Shown piece after piece: positions 44,109-53,006 of a DNA stretch of 64,000 nucleotides. The DNA lies in assembly GCF_002419965.1 (NCBI RefSeq), contig NZ_DIHC01000007.1:169507-233506 (forward strand), read 5' to 3'. Position 1 is the stretch's first letter. Each line of letters begins with the position of its first letter. Source of the stretch: Pseudomonas sp. UBA5706 (GTDB lineage Bacteria > Pseudomonadota > Gammaproteobacteria > Pseudomonadales > Pseudomonadaceae). The translations under genes were made by a program, and so were the position numbers. Under the pieces are notes generated by a model, which saw nothing but the letters and a program-made list of their open reading frames with translations, was not told the DNA's origin and did not search any database.

Positions 44109-45226
44109 TCCACGGCCATGCGGCCGATGTGATCATCGTCGGCGGCGGGATTATCGGCGCTGCTTGCGCGCACGAATTGGCCGGCCATGGCCTCGATATT
44201 TTGGTGCTCGATTGCCAGCGCCCAGCCGCTACGGCGGCGGGCATGGGCCACTTGGTGGTGCTGGATCACAGTCCGGCTGAACTGGCGCTGGGCGCGTATT
44301 CGGTGTGTCTGTGGCGCGAACTGGCGTCGCAGATGCCCGACAATTGCGCAATGCGCAATAACGGCACGCTCTGGCTGGCCTGCAACGCAGAGGAAATGGC
44401 CGAGGCCGAGCGCAAGCAGACGGCGTTGAGCGAGTTCGGGCTGAGCTGCGAATTGATCACTGGCGAGGCGCTGGCACTCGCTGAACCCTGCTTGCGTGCT
44501 GGCCTGTTCGGTGCGCTGAAGGTCAATGGCGACGGCATTCTCTATGCGCCCAACGCGGCGCGGTGGTTGTTGCAGCGTCAACCCGAACGCGTGCGCCAGC
44601 AGCGAGCTCAGGTCGTCGAACTCCAGGGCAATCGTGTGCGGCTGGCCAGTGGCGAATGGTTGACGGCCACGGCGGTGGTGCTTGCCAGTGGCATTTACGC
44701 GCGGGAGTTGTGCGCGGACTTGCCGCTGCAAGCCAAGAAAGGCCATTTGCTGATCACCGACCGCTACCCGGCGCAGATCACCCATACGCTGGTCGAACTG
44801 GGCTACGTCACCAGCGCCCACCAGGGCATTGGCCCATCGGTGGCGTTCAACGTGCAGCAACGTCCGACCGGGCAGTTATTCGTGGGCTCGTCCCGGCAGT
44901 TCGATAACCATGACCCGACCATCGACGCCAGCATGCTGGGGCGGATGCTGCGCCGCGCGATGGCATTCCTGCCTGATCTGGGCGGCATGAACGGCATCCG
45001 CAGCTGGACCGGCTTTCGCTCCGCGACCCCTGACGGCCAGCCGTTGATTGGCCAGCATCCCACCACACCCGGCCTGTGGCTGGCGGTCGGTCATGAGGGC
45101 CTGGGTGTGACCACGGCCACCGGCACCGCGAAGCTGCTCGCTGCGCAGTTGGTACGCACCGCGACGCCCAGCGCATTGCAAGCGCACCTGAACGCCTACC
45201 TGCCGCAACGTTTTTTTGGAGCCTGA
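44105..45226 (+). CDS. D-hydroxyproline dehydrogenase beta subunit (FAD-dependent)
   Basis: Catalytic DAO-family subunit that oxidises cis-4-hydroxy-D-proline to the pyrroline carboxylate. It has 373 residues. The FAD motif D-V-I-I-V-G-G-G-I-I-G-A-A-C-A lies at about 8-22, G-M-G-H-L-V-V-L near 46, and the C-terminal G-L-W-L-A-V-G-H-E-G-L-G-V-T-T-A-T-G (about 320-337) completes the flavin site. The GTG start overlaps the epimerase stop. The gamma and alpha genes follow within five bases or by overlap, matching the heteromeric enzyme described for Pseudomonas. Confidence 0.9.
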   Translation: MIHGHAADVIIVGGGIIGAACAHELAGHGLDILVLDCQRPAATAAGMGHLVVLDHSPAELALGAYSVCLWRELASQMPDNCAMRNNGTLWLACNAEEMAEAERKQTALSEFGLSCELITGEALALAEPCLRAGLFGALKVNGDGILYAPNAARWLLQRQPERVRQQRAQVVELQGNRVRLASGEWLTATAVVLASGIYARELCADLPLQAKKGHLLITDRYPAQITHTLVELGYVTSAHQGIGPSVAFNVQQRPTGQLFVGSSRQFDNHDPTIDASMLGRMLRRAMAFLPDLGGMNGIRSWTGFRSATPDGQPLIGQHPTTPGLWLAVGHEGLGVTTATGTAKLLAAQLVRTATPSALQAHLNAYLPQRFFGA

Positions 45227-45230
45227 ACCC

Positions 45231-45467
45231 ATGCCTGAATTGAGCATCGACGGTCAGCCGTTTCGCTTCGCCCAAGGCACCACGGTCGCCGCAGCCTTGA
45301 TGTCCAGCGGCGACCGTTGCAGCCGCACATCGGTCAGCGGCCAGCGTCGAGCGCCGCTGTGCGGCATGGGCATTTGTCAGGAATGCCGCGTGAACATCGA
45401 CGGCTCGCGTCGGCTGGCATGCCAGACCCTCTGTCGTGATGGCATGCACGTGCAGACCCAACCATGA
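45231..45467 (+). CDS. D-hydroxyproline dehydrogenase gamma subunit ((2Fe-2S) protein)
   Basis: A 78-residue ferredoxin-like subunit. L-C-G-M-G-I-C-Q-E-C (about 43-52) and a later C-Q-T-L-C near 64 supply the cluster cysteines. The N-terminal beta-grasp strand pattern S-I-D-G-Q-P-F-R-F-A-Q-G-T-T-V-A-A-A-L (about 5-23) is the usual (2Fe-2S)-binding fold. GGAGCC precedes the ATG. The stop overlaps the alpha-subunit ATG (ATGA). Confidence 0.9.
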   Translation: MPELSIDGQPFRFAQGTTVAAALMSSGDRCSRTSVSGQRRAPLCGMGICQECRVNIDGSRRLACQTLCRDGMHVQTQP

Positions 45468-46723
45468 CGCAGCATGTCGATCTATTGATCATCGGCGCCG
45501 GCCCTGCTGGCATGGCGGCAGCGCTGGTGGCTGCACCCACCGGCATCAGCATTGCCCTGCTTGACGACAACCCGCTGCCCGGCGGGCAAATCTGGCGCGA
45601 TGGCCCACAGGCGCAGCTGCCGGGCGTGGCCAGCCAGGTGCGTGCTCAGCTTCAGCGTTACACCAATATCCGACTGCACAGCGCCTGCAAGGTGGTTGCC
45701 ATCGCCGGGCATAGGTGCCTGTTACTGGAAGACGCTGACACCGGTTGGGTTCTGGCGTACGACACCCTCATCGTGTGCACCGGGGCGCGTGAACTGCTGC
45801 TGCCCTTCCCTGGCTGGACCTTGCCAGGCATCACCGGCGCGGGTGCGTTGCAGGCGCTGATCAAAGCGGGTTTGCCGGTGGCGGGAGAGCGCATCGTTAT
45901 CGCGGGCAGCGGTCCTCTGTTGCTGGCGGCAGCCGCCACGGCCCGGAAGAATGGCGCCCATGTGGTGCGCATCGCCGAGCAGGCATCGCTGACGGCTGTA
46001 GGCGGCTTTACCGCGCGATTGTGGCAGTGGCCGAGCAAGATGCTTCAGGCGGTTGGGTTGGCCCATGGCACTTACCGGACATCGGCACATGTGCTGGATG
46101 CATCGGGGTCGGCTCGACTGGAAACGGTGCGGCTGCGGATCGGCAGTCGCACCGAGAAAATGGTCTGTGATCGGCTCGCCTGCGGTTTCGGTCTGGTGCC
46201 CAATGTGGAGATCGCTACAGCGCTGGGTTGCCGCGTCGAGCACGGCGCGATCATCGTCGACCCATGGCAAGCCACCAGCCTCGCCGACCACTACGCAGCA
46301 GGCGAATGCAGTGGTTTTGGAGGCAGCGAGCTGGCGCTGGTCGAGGGCAGAATCGCCGGGCTGGTGGCGGTCGGGCAATGGGACCAGGCGCGCAAACTGT
46401 GGCCCGAACGCAAACATTGGCAACGCTTTGCCCACTGCTTGAATCGGGCCTTCGCTCTCGGTTCGGCCCTCAAAAATCTGGCGAAGCCAGACACCCTGGT
46501 CTGCCGTTGCGAGGACGTGCCCTACGCCGATCTTGCCAACCACAGCAACTGGAACGCCGCCAAGCTCAACACCCGCTGTGGCATGGGCGCGTGTCAGGGG
46601 CGCATCTGCGCAACTGCCGCGCAAACGTTGTTCGGTTGGGAGGCACCACAGCTGCGCCCACCGTTCAGCCCTGCGCGGATTGCCACGCTGGCGTGCCTTG
46701 AGGAAAGTAACTCCGCGGTTTGA
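45464..46723 (+). CDS. D-hydroxyproline dehydrogenase alpha subunit (FAD/NAD(P)-type with BFD-like domain)
   Basis: It has 419 residues. The N-terminal dinucleotide motif L-I-I-G-A-G-P-A-G-M-A-A-A lies at about 8-20, and P-L-P-G-G-Q-I-W-R near 40. A second Rossmann motif I-V-I-A-G-S-G-P-L-L-L-A is near 143. The C-terminal BFD-like Fe-S site has C-R-C-E-D-V (about 346-351) and C-G-M-G-A-C-Q-G-R-I-C (about 373-383). It likely passes electrons between the beta-subunit flavin, the gamma cluster and the respiratory chain. Confidence 0.9.
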   Translation: MTQHVDLLIIGAGPAGMAAALVAAPTGISIALLDDNPLPGGQIWRDGPQAQLPGVASQVRAQLQRYTNIRLHSACKVVAIAGHRCLLLEDADTGWVLAYDTLIVCTGARELLLPFPGWTLPGITGAGALQALIKAGLPVAGERIVIAGSGPLLLAAAATARKNGAHVVRIAEQASLTAVGGFTARLWQWPSKMLQAVGLAHGTYRTSAHVLDASGSARLETVRLRIGSRTEKMVCDRLACGFGLVPNVEIATALGCRVEHGAIIVDPWQATSLADHYAAGECSGFGGSELALVEGRIAGLVAVGQWDQARKLWPERKHWQRFAHCLNRAFALGSALKNLAKPDTLVCRCEDVPYADLANHSNWNAAKLNTRCGMGACQGRICATAAQTLFGWEAPQLRPPFSPARIATLACLEESNSAV

Positions 46724-46865
46724 CGCGACGGTCGCGTAGCGTTCGACCTGGCGTTGATTCTGTTCGGATGGCGTGGGCGCCGGCTTGCAAGTAATCGGTC
46801 GGCTCCGCCATACCGCAGTTGCAAGGTTGACAACCCCGTCGTGGCACAGGCAAGACGCCACGCAA

Positions 46866-46972
46866 TGCGTGCAGCCGACGCCGTGCGCAAGCGCTTTCTC
46901 CACTAGGCGTTGCACGGCGAATACCGCATCATCGACCGGTCCTTGGAATGCAGTCACCTGCCCTGTGAACAT
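46866..46972 (-). pseudogene. Possible N-terminal remnant of a DapA-family gene
   Basis: From an ATG two bases inside the divergent AraC gene, the minus strand reads M-F-T-G-Q-V-T-A-F-Q, then V-D-D-A-V-F-A-V-Q-R-L-V-E-K-A-L-A-H-G-V-G. This resembles the start of dihydrodipicolinate-synthase-family proteins (M-F-T-G-x-x-A-F, VDxxxFxxLVExAxxxGV). The expected G-S-T-G region is replaced by a Cys-rich stretch, and no frame continues as DapA-like. It may be the relic of an original pyrroline-4-hydroxy-2-carboxylate deaminase gene, with 54336-55253 now serving. Low to moderate confidence from short similarity only. Confidence 0.4.
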
Positions 46973-47720
46973 GATCGAGCTGATCCCCGCCGCCCCCCTG
47001 CACAGTCTCGAACAACTGCTCGGCAACCTTGAGCGGGTGGCGCCGCTGCTGGATGCTATCCCCGGTGTAGTGTTTTTCATCAAGGATGCTCACGCGCGTT
47101 ATGCGCTGGTCAATCGCACGCTGGTGCAACGCTGTGGCTTCACGCAGAAGCATCAATTGGTCGGACGCACCGCCGAGGAAGTCTTTCCGGTGCGCTTCGG
47201 GCCGTTGTACACCGCGCAGGACCGACGGGTATTGGCCGATGGCCGGCAGCTCAGCGATCAACTGGAACTGCATCTTTATTACGGCAATCAACCAATCTGG
47301 TGCCTGACTCACAAGATTGCCCTGCGCGACGGCCAGGGCACGATCATCGGCCTGGCCGGCATCTCGCGGGACCTGCAAGTCCTGCAATCGCATCCGGCCT
47401 ATCAGAAGCTGGCCGAGGTCGATGCCTACATCCGCGAGCACTTTGCCCGTCCCATCACGCTTCAAGAGTTGACCGCCATCGCCGGGCTGTCCATCGCTCA
47501 GCTCGAACGCCACTGCAAACGTATCTTCCAGCTGACCCCACGGCAGATGATTCACAAAGCGCGGCTGGGCGAGGCATCACGGTTGCTGCGCGAGGACCTG
47601 TCGATCACCGACGTGGCGTTGCGTTGCGGGTACACCGACCACAGCGCGTTCAGCCGCCAGTTTCGCTCGCTGACCGGGGTCTCGCCGAGCGTATATCGTC
47701 AGTCGCAGCATGGCCTGTGA
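46971..47720 (+). CDS. PAS-domain AraC-family transcriptional regulator
   Basis: It has 249 residues. A PAS-like domain (about 20-135) contains F-F-I-K-D-A-H-A-R-Y-A-L-V-N-R and G-R-T-A-E-E-V-F-P. The AraC DNA-binding domain (about 150-245) has L-T-A-I-A-G-L-S-I-A-Q-L-E-R-H-C-K-R-I-F and the second helix-turn-helix L-S-I-T-D-V-A-L-R-C-G-Y-T-D-H-S-A-F-S-R-Q-F. Its location between the dehydrogenase and transporter genes makes it a probable activator of hydroxyproline use, possibly sensing the substrate through PAS. It lies 247 bases after the alpha subunit. Confidence 0.9.
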   Translation: MIELIPAAPLHSLEQLLGNLERVAPLLDAIPGVVFFIKDAHARYALVNRTLVQRCGFTQKHQLVGRTAEEVFPVRFGPLYTAQDRRVLADGRQLSDQLELHLYYGNQPIWCLTHKIALRDGQGTIIGLAGISRDLQVLQSHPAYQKLAEVDAYIREHFARPITLQELTAIAGLSIAQLERHCKRIFQLTPRQMIHKARLGEASRLLREDLSITDVALRCGYTDHSAFSRQFRSLTGVSPSVYRQSQHGL

Positions 47721-47721
47721 G

Positions 47722-47800
47722 TCTGTCCGAAGGACACAGGAACTGGCTTGCCTGCGATCTGCTGCGACGCAGGAGTACAAGCTCGCCAAGCTGTCTACTG
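47722..47800. repeat. REP-like repeat after the AraC gene
   Basis: Contains AACTGGCTTGCCTGCGATCT and GCTGCGACGCAGGAGTACAA. The first block recurs in inverted orientation near 63717-63740 at the window end. Confidence 0.55.
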
Positions 47801-48052
47801 ACACGGCCGTTGCTCAGGGTTGCTAGCGCTTGGCGCCCGTTGCCTTGATCGGGGCACGCACGCAGAACGGCTAGGGGCTTGCGCCCAAAATCAAAACCGG
47901 CGCGCCCGAGCGTGCATCTATGAAGCAGCCCATGCAGTTTTGCTCCTTTATGTAACACCGCGTCCTGCACAAAATTCCGACCATGCCCATAACACACCGA
48001 GATAAAGCCCTTCAGCTCAATGGGCAAAACAGGCACGGCCCGTGCATATAAA

Positions 48053-48068
48053 ATATCGTATACGAAAT
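48053..48068. promoter_or_regulatory. GTATAC operator before the ABC transporter operon
   Basis: TATCGTATACGAAAT contains the perfect 10-base palindrome TCGTATACGA (48056-48065), 46 bases before the binding-protein ATG. An A+T-rich TATAAAATAT just upstream may be the -10. The sequence CGTATACGAAAT is repeated exactly before the deaminase gene. Confidence 0.7.
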
Positions 48069-48111
48069 TACTTATCCGGCCGTTCCCATACCTGCATCCA
48101 ACGAGGCTTCT

Positions 48112-48930
48112 ATGAAAAAGCATGCTGTTGCAGTAGCCCTCCTCGCCGTTATGAGTTCCTCTTTTCTCAACGTGGCCTTTGCCGACAAGCTCGACGACAT
48201 CATCGACTCTGGCAAACTGCGCTGCGCTGTCACCCTGGACTTCCCGCCCATGGGCTCCCGGGATGACAAGAACAACCCGGTCGGGTTCGACGTGGATTAC
48301 TGCAACGATCTGGCGAAGGTGCTGGGTGTGACTGCCGAAGTGATCGAGACGCCATTCCCGGACCGGATCCCGGCGCTGGTGTCAGGGCGCGCCGACGTGA
48401 TCGTGGCCTCGACCTCCGACACGCTGGAACGGGCCAAGACCGTTGCCTTGACCATCCCCTACTTCGCCTTTCAGATGGTGGTGCTGACCCGCGACAACGC
48501 CAACATCAGCAAATATGAAGACCTCAAGGGCAAGAACGTGGGTAACACCAGCGGCACCTATGAAGCCATCGCCCTGGAAAAAGACCAGAAGGCCTGGGGT
48601 TCCGGTAGCTTCCGCGCCTATCAAACGCAAAACGACACCATCCTGGCCGTCGCTCAAGGCCATATCGACGCTACCGTGGTTACCAACACCGTGGCCGCAG
48701 CGACTCTCAAATCCGGCAAGTACAAGGGCCTGAAAGTGGCGGGCAATGCCCCGTACGTCATCGATTACGTGTCACTGGCGGCCAAACGCAACGAATACGG
48801 CCTGATCCATTACCTGAACCTGTTCGTCAACCAGCAAGTCCGCACCGGCCGCTATGACGAACTCTGGAAGAAATGGGTGGGCGATGAGATCAAGCCGGCC
48901 AACCTGACCGTGCCCGGGGTTTACTACTGA
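48112..48930 (+). CDS. ABC transporter substrate-binding protein, polar amino acid type
   Basis: Periplasmic binding protein of 272 residues. The signal peptide M-K-K-H-A-V-A-V ends near residue 24 (A-F-A). The mature part has D-S-G-K-L-R-C-A-V-T-L-D-F-P-P-M-G (about 31-47), V-G-F-D-V-D-Y-C-N-D-L-A (about 56-67) and G-K-N-V-G-N-T-S-G-T-Y (about 141-151), all typical of the family 3 binding fold. It is first in a transporter operon that also includes the aconitase-X gene, two permeases and an ATPase. Hydroxyproline or a 3-hydroxy isomer is the inferred ligand. Confidence 0.92.
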   Translation: MKKHAVAVALLAVMSSSFLNVAFADKLDDIIDSGKLRCAVTLDFPPMGSRDDKNNPVGFDVDYCNDLAKVLGVTAEVIETPFPDRIPALVSGRADVIVASTSDTLERAKTVALTIPYFAFQMVVLTRDNANISKYEDLKGKNVGNTSGTYEAIALEKDQKAWGSGSFRAYQTQNDTILAVAQGHIDATVVTNTVAAATLKSGKYKGLKVAGNAPYVIDYVSLAAKRNEYGLIHYLNLFVNQQVRTGRYDELWKKWVGDEIKPANLTVPGVYY

Positions 48931-48942
48931 GCCGAACCCCCA

Positions 48943-49035
48943 TCCCGGGTCGTTCCCATGCTTGGCGTGGGAACGCATTCTGTGGCGCTCTGCGTCAGAA
49001 GCGGCCAACCACGCCGAGCGTGGAGCGATCAAAAC
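48943..49035. repeat. Intergenic inverted-repeat element (GTTCCCA..TGGGAAC type)
   Basis: CGTTCCCATGC and GTGGGAACGC form a strong hairpin, followed by CTCTGCGTCAGAAGC and CACGCCGAGCGTGGAGCGAT. This looks like a degenerate copy of a palindromic intergenic element common in Pseudomonas. It lies between the binding-protein gene and the aconitase-X gene and may stabilise the binding-protein mRNA. Confidence 0.6.
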
Positions 49036-49075
49036 GCTTGTAGAAATCCACGATGTTTCAATCCTGGAGCCCACG

Positions 49076-50848
49076 ATGTCTGAAGTTTCATTGAACGGAC
49101 GCTCTCTGGTCGCAGGCCGAGCCCAGGGCGAGTTGTTGTACGCCGATGTCGCCTTAAGCTTTTGGGGCGGGGTCGAGCCGTTCACAGGTGAGGTGATCGA
49201 TCGTCATCATCCCCTCAGTGGCCAGTTCATCACCGGCAAAGTGCTGGCCATCCCGAGCGGTCGTGGCTCGTGCACCGGCAGCAGCGTGCTGCTGGAGTTG
49301 ATGCTCAACGGGCACGCACCGGCAGCCCTACTGTTCGAACGGGTCGAAGACATCCTCACCCTTGGAGTGCTGGTGGCCGAGCAGATGTTTGGGTATTCGA
49401 TCCCAGTGGTCAGTCTGGGCGAAAGAGGTTTCGCTGCGCTGCGCGAAGTGAAATTCCTGCGCATCGAAGAGGGCCACATCACAGCCTACGACCGCGCGCC
49501 GCCTGCCCTCCCCGATGCGAACGCGCCATCTCATACCAGCCACCTGCGCCACCCCATCGTCCTGACCGAAATGGATCAGGGTTTTATCGATGGCGCCTAT
49601 GGCAAGGCCGCGCAAGTGGCGATGGAGATCATCCTGCGCATGGCCGAACTGCACGGCGCCACCGAGTTGCTGGACATCACCCAGGCGCACATCGACGGCT
49701 GCATTTATACCGGCCCCGCCAGCCTGCGCTTCGCCAGACAATTGCTGGCCTGGGGCGCTCAGGTGCGTGTGCCGACCACCCTTAATTCGATCTCGGTGGA
49801 CAAGCGGCGCTGGCGGGAACTGGGCGTCGATCCTGCGCTGGGCGAGCCTTCCAGCCAGTTGGGCGATGCCTATCTGGACATGGGCGCGCGAATCAGCTTC
49901 ACCTGCGCGCCTTACCTGCTCGACAGCGCGCCGGAACTGGGCGAGCAGATCGCCTGGGCCGAATCCAACGCCGTGGTTTACGCCAACAGCGTGATCGGCG
50001 CGCGCACCTTGAAATACCCCGACTATCTGGACATCTGCATCGCCCTGACTGGCCGGGCCCCAAAGATCGGTTGCCACCTGACCGAACAGCGGCAGGCAAC
50101 CTTGCGCATCGATGTGCCTGAACTGGGCGAGCTGGACGACAGCTTCTACCCGCTGCTCGGGTACCACATCGGCCTGCTCTGCGGCGCCGATATTCCCGTG
50201 GTCTGCGGCCTGGAACACAAGGCGCCGACCCTTGATGACCTGAAAGCGTTCAGCGCCGCGTTCGCTACGACCTCCGCTGCGCCGATGTTTCACATGGCGG
50301 AGGTGACGCCTGAAGCCACCCGCGCCGAACTGGCCCTTAACGGACATGCGCCAGGCAAGACGCTGAGCGTCAGCGGTCTCGACCTACTACATAGCTGGCG
50401 CGAACTGAACAGCGCGCAAAGCCCGGAAGTCGACGTGGTGTCCCTGGGCAATCCGCATTTTTCCGTGAGCGAATGCGCCACCCTCGCGCGGCTCTGCCGG
50501 GGGCTGCGCAAACGCGACGGCCTGGCGATCGTCATCACGTGCGGCCGCGCCACCCTGGAGCAAGCACGACAGGCAGGACACCTCGCCATCCTGGAGACAT
50601 TCGGTGTGCTGTTCGTCACTGACACCTGCTGGTGCATGCTCGGCGAACCTGTGATCCCCCCGGGCGCGCGCCACCTGATGACCAACTCCGGCAAATACGC
50701 GCATTACGCGCCCGGCCTGGTGGGCCGTCGCGTACATTTCGCCAGCCTGGCTGAATGCGTCGACAGCGCATGTACGGGCCGGGCCAGCGGACGCCTGCCG
50801 GTGTGGCTGCAGGCCGCGCAACGAGCGGAGGCGCGCACCCATGTTTGA
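49076..50848 (+). CDS. Single-chain aconitase X protein, probable cis-3-hydroxy-L-proline dehydratase
   Basis: It has 590 residues. The N-terminal swivel domain (about 1-135, formerly DUF126) has the hallmark P-S-G-R-G-S-C-T-G-S (about 60-69). The remainder is the large AcnX catalytic domain (formerly DUF521) with Q-A-H-I-D-G-C-I-Y-T-G (about 203-213), and C-G-L-E-H-K-A-P-T and N-S-G-K-Y-A-H-Y-A-P-G toward the end. The fused type I form is known in bacteria as cis-3-hydroxy-L-proline dehydratase, which fits this cluster. TGGAGCC precedes the ATG. Its end overlaps the first permease gene by eight bases. Confidence 0.88.
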   Translation: MSEVSLNGRSLVAGRAQGELLYADVALSFWGGVEPFTGEVIDRHHPLSGQFITGKVLAIPSGRGSCTGSSVLLELMLNGHAPAALLFERVEDILTLGVLVAEQMFGYSIPVVSLGERGFAALREVKFLRIEEGHITAYDRAPPALPDANAPSHTSHLRHPIVLTEMDQGFIDGAYGKAAQVAMEIILRMAELHGATELLDITQAHIDGCIYTGPASLRFARQLLAWGAQVRVPTTLNSISVDKRRWRELGVDPALGEPSSQLGDAYLDMGARISFTCAPYLLDSAPELGEQIAWAESNAVVYANSVIGARTLKYPDYLDICIALTGRAPKIGCHLTEQRQATLRIDVPELGELDDSFYPLLGYHIGLLCGADIPVVCGLEHKAPTLDDLKAFSAAFATTSAAPMFHMAEVTPEATRAELALNGHAPGKTLSVSGLDLLHSWRELNSAQSPEVDVVSLGNPHFSVSECATLARLCRGLRKRDGLAIVITCGRATLEQARQAGHLAILETFGVLFVTDTCWCMLGEPVIPPGARHLMTNSGKYAHYAPGLVGRRVHFASLAECVDSACTGRASGRLPVWLQAAQRAEARTHV

Positions 50849-51506
50849 TTACAACTTTCACTGGCGAGCCGCGTTCAAGGCATTACCCGACATGCTCGAC
50901 GGCGCAATCGTCACCTTTGAAACTGCGGCCCTGTCGATGATCCTCGGAGTCACCATTGCGCTATTTCTGGTGTTCATGCGCCAGGGCAAGAACCGCCTGT
51001 TGCGTGGATTCGCGGTGACCTGGATTTCCATCGCGCGCAACACGCCCTCGCTGTTTCAGGTGTACATCCTTTACTTCGGGCTGGGCTCTTTCGGGCTGCA
51101 CGTCAGTTCGTGGGCGGCGCTGCTGGCCGGGATCACCCTCAACAATGCGGGTTACCTGGCGGAAAACTTCCGTGGCGGGCTCAAGGCCGTTCCGGACACC
51201 CAACTGCGCGCCGCCCGCTCGCTGGGCATGAGCGCGCCTCAGGCCTACCGCCTGATCGTCATTCCGCAGCTGATGCGCATCGTCTTCTACCCGCTGACCA
51301 ACCAGATGGTCTGGGCGGTTTTGATGACGTCCATGGGCGTGGTCGTCGGTTTGAACAACGACCTGACCGGCGTCACCCAGGACTACAACGTCAAAACCTT
51401 CCGCACCTTCGAGTTCTTCGCCATGGCGGCGGTGCTCTATTACCTGATCGCCAAGCTGATCGTGGCCGTGGCGCGGCTGCTGTCCTGGCGCCTGTTCCGG
51501 TATTGA
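50841..51506 (+). CDS. ABC transporter permease, polar amino acid type
   Basis: It has 221 residues with about five membrane segments, HisM/GlnP family. M-L-D-G-A-I-V-T-F-E-T-A-A-L-S-M-I-L-G (about 15-33) opens the first helix. The ATPase-coupling loop is L-R-A-A-R-S-L-G-M-S-A-P-Q-A-Y-R-L-I-V-I-P-Q (about 121-142). It overlaps the aconitase-X stop and is followed after nine bases by the second permease. Confidence 0.93.
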   Translation: MFDYNFHWRAAFKALPDMLDGAIVTFETAALSMILGVTIALFLVFMRQGKNRLLRGFAVTWISIARNTPSLFQVYILYFGLGSFGLHVSSWAALLAGITLNNAGYLAENFRGGLKAVPDTQLRAARSLGMSAPQAYRLIVIPQLMRIVFYPLTNQMVWAVLMTSMGVVVGLNNDLTGVTQDYNVKTFRTFEFFAMAAVLYYLIAKLIVAVARLLSWRLFRY

Positions 51507-51515
51507 GGGATCACC

Positions 51516-52166
51516 ATGTTCGATAGCAGTTTCAGCTGGAACGACCTGCAATTCATGCTGCAAGGGGCCTGGATCACGATTTTGCTGACGATCATTTCGA
51601 TGCTCATCGGCACCCTGGCCGGGGTGGTATGCGGCATGGCCCGCGCCCTGCTGCCACGCAGTACGATCCCGCTGGCGTGGGTGCTGGATGTGTTCCGCAG
51701 TGTGCCGTTGCTGATCCAGTTCGTGCTGTTCAACGCGCTCAAAAGCATCGCCGGGGTGAACTGCAGCGCGTTCGCCGTGGCCTGCGTGGTACTGGGGCTG
51801 TACGTCACCGCGTACTGCACCGAAATCGTTCGCAGTGGCGTGCTATCGGTGCCCTTGAGCCTGCGCCGCGCCAGCCGCTCGCTGGGCCTGAGCTACTGGC
51901 AGGACCTGCGCCGGATCGTCATGCCGATGGCCACCCGGGTGGCATTTGCGGGGTGGGTCAACCTGCTGCTGTCGGTGATGAAAGACACGGCGCTGGTGAT
52001 GTGGATCGGCATCGTCGAACTGCTGCGCGCCTCGCAAACCATCGTTACCCGGATTCAAGAACCGCTGCTGGTGCTGTGCATCGCAGGCCTCATTTACTAC
52101 GTCATGAGTCTGGTGATCGCCCGTCTGGGTGCCCGACTGGAAACAAGGTGGCAGGAAAATGATTGA
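51516..52166 (+). CDS. ABC transporter permease, polar amino acid type
   Basis: The second channel subunit, 216 residues. L-Q-G-A-W-I-T-I-L-L-T-I-I-S-M-L-I-G-T-L (about 12-31) begins the membrane domain. F-R-S-V-P-L-L-I-Q-F-V-L-F follows near 62. The coupling loop is L-R-R-A-S-R-S-L-G-L-S-Y-W-Q-D-L-R-R-I-V (about 114-133). It overlaps the ATPase gene by eight bases. Confidence 0.93.
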   Translation: MFDSSFSWNDLQFMLQGAWITILLTIISMLIGTLAGVVCGMARALLPRSTIPLAWVLDVFRSVPLLIQFVLFNALKSIAGVNCSAFAVACVVLGLYVTAYCTEIVRSGVLSVPLSLRRASRSLGLSYWQDLRRIVMPMATRVAFAGWVNLLLSVMKDTALVMWIGIVELLRASQTIVTRIQEPLLVLCIAGLIYYVMSLVIARLGARLETRWQEND

Positions 52167-52881
52167 GATCGACAACGTACACAAATCATTCGGCGAGCTT
52201 GAAGTCATCAAGGGCGTGAGCCTGCAGGTGCAAAAAGGCGAGGTGGTGTCGATCATCGGCGGCTCGGGCTCGGGCAAATCGACGCTGCTGATGTGCATCA
52301 ACGGCCTGGAGTCGATCAAGAGCGGCAGCATTCGCGTGGACGGGACCCAGGTGCACGCCAAGGGCACGGACATCAACAAGCTGCGGCAGAAGATCGGCAT
52401 CGTCTTCCAGCAGTGGAATGCCTTCCCGCACCTGACCGTACTGGAAAACGTGATGCTAGCGCCGCGCACCGTGCTCGGCAAAAGCCAGGCCGAAGCCGAA
52501 GCGCTGGCGGTCAGGCAACTGACCCATGTGGGCCTGGGCGACAAGCTCAAGGTATTCCCCGGCAAGCTGTCCGGGGGCCAGCAACAGCGCATGGCGATTG
52601 CCAGGGCGCTTGCGATGTCGCCGGATTACATGCTGTTCGATGAGGCGACATCGGCCCTCGACCCGCAACTGGTGGGCGAAGTGCTGGACACCATGCGCAT
52701 GCTGGCTGAGGACGGCATGACCATGATTCTGGTGACCCACGAAATCCGCTTCGCCCGTGATGTGTCCGACCGCGTGGCGTTTTTTTGCAACGGCCTGGTG
52801 CACGAAATCGGCACGCCGGATCAGGTCATCGGTCATCCGCAGCGTCCCGAAACCGCTGCCTTCTTGCGCTCGATCAATTAA
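52159..52881 (+). CDS. ABC transporter ATP-binding protein, polar amino acid type
   Basis: It has 240 residues. Walker A G-G-S-G-S-G-K-S-T-L-L is near 34-44, the Q loop at V-F-Q-Q-W-N-A-F-P-H, the signature L-S-G-G-Q-Q-Q-R-M-A-I-A-R-A-L-A near 136-151, Walker B M-L-F-D-E-A-T-S-A-L-D near 157-167 and the switch histidine in V-T-H-E-I near 193. It starts inside the second permease gene. A REP-like repeat follows the stop. Confidence 0.94.
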   Translation: MIEIDNVHKSFGELEVIKGVSLQVQKGEVVSIIGGSGSGKSTLLMCINGLESIKSGSIRVDGTQVHAKGTDINKLRQKIGIVFQQWNAFPHLTVLENVMLAPRTVLGKSQAEAEALAVRQLTHVGLGDKLKVFPGKLSGGQQQRMAIARALAMSPDYMLFDEATSALDPQLVGEVLDTMRMLAEDGMTMILVTHEIRFARDVSDRVAFFCNGLVHEIGTPDQVIGHPQRPETAAFLRSIN

Positions 52882-52892
52882 GGCAATTTGAA

Positions 52893-52970
52893 AGGCGCTG
52901 TAGCCGTGGTGGGGCTTGAGCAGCACGGCTTGCCGGCGTCGGCGGGCCGGACTGCCGCAGGGTCCGCTGT
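52893..52970. repeat. REP-like repeat after the ABC transporter operon
   Basis: GCGCTGTAGCCGTGGTGGGG, then CACGGCTTGCCGGCGTCGGC and GGCCGGACTGCCGCAGGGTC. It separates the transporter ATPase gene from the second racemase-family gene. Confidence 0.6.
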
Positions 52971-53006
52971 TCAATCAGTCATATCTTTAACCGGAGGCTT
53001 TGCGTC

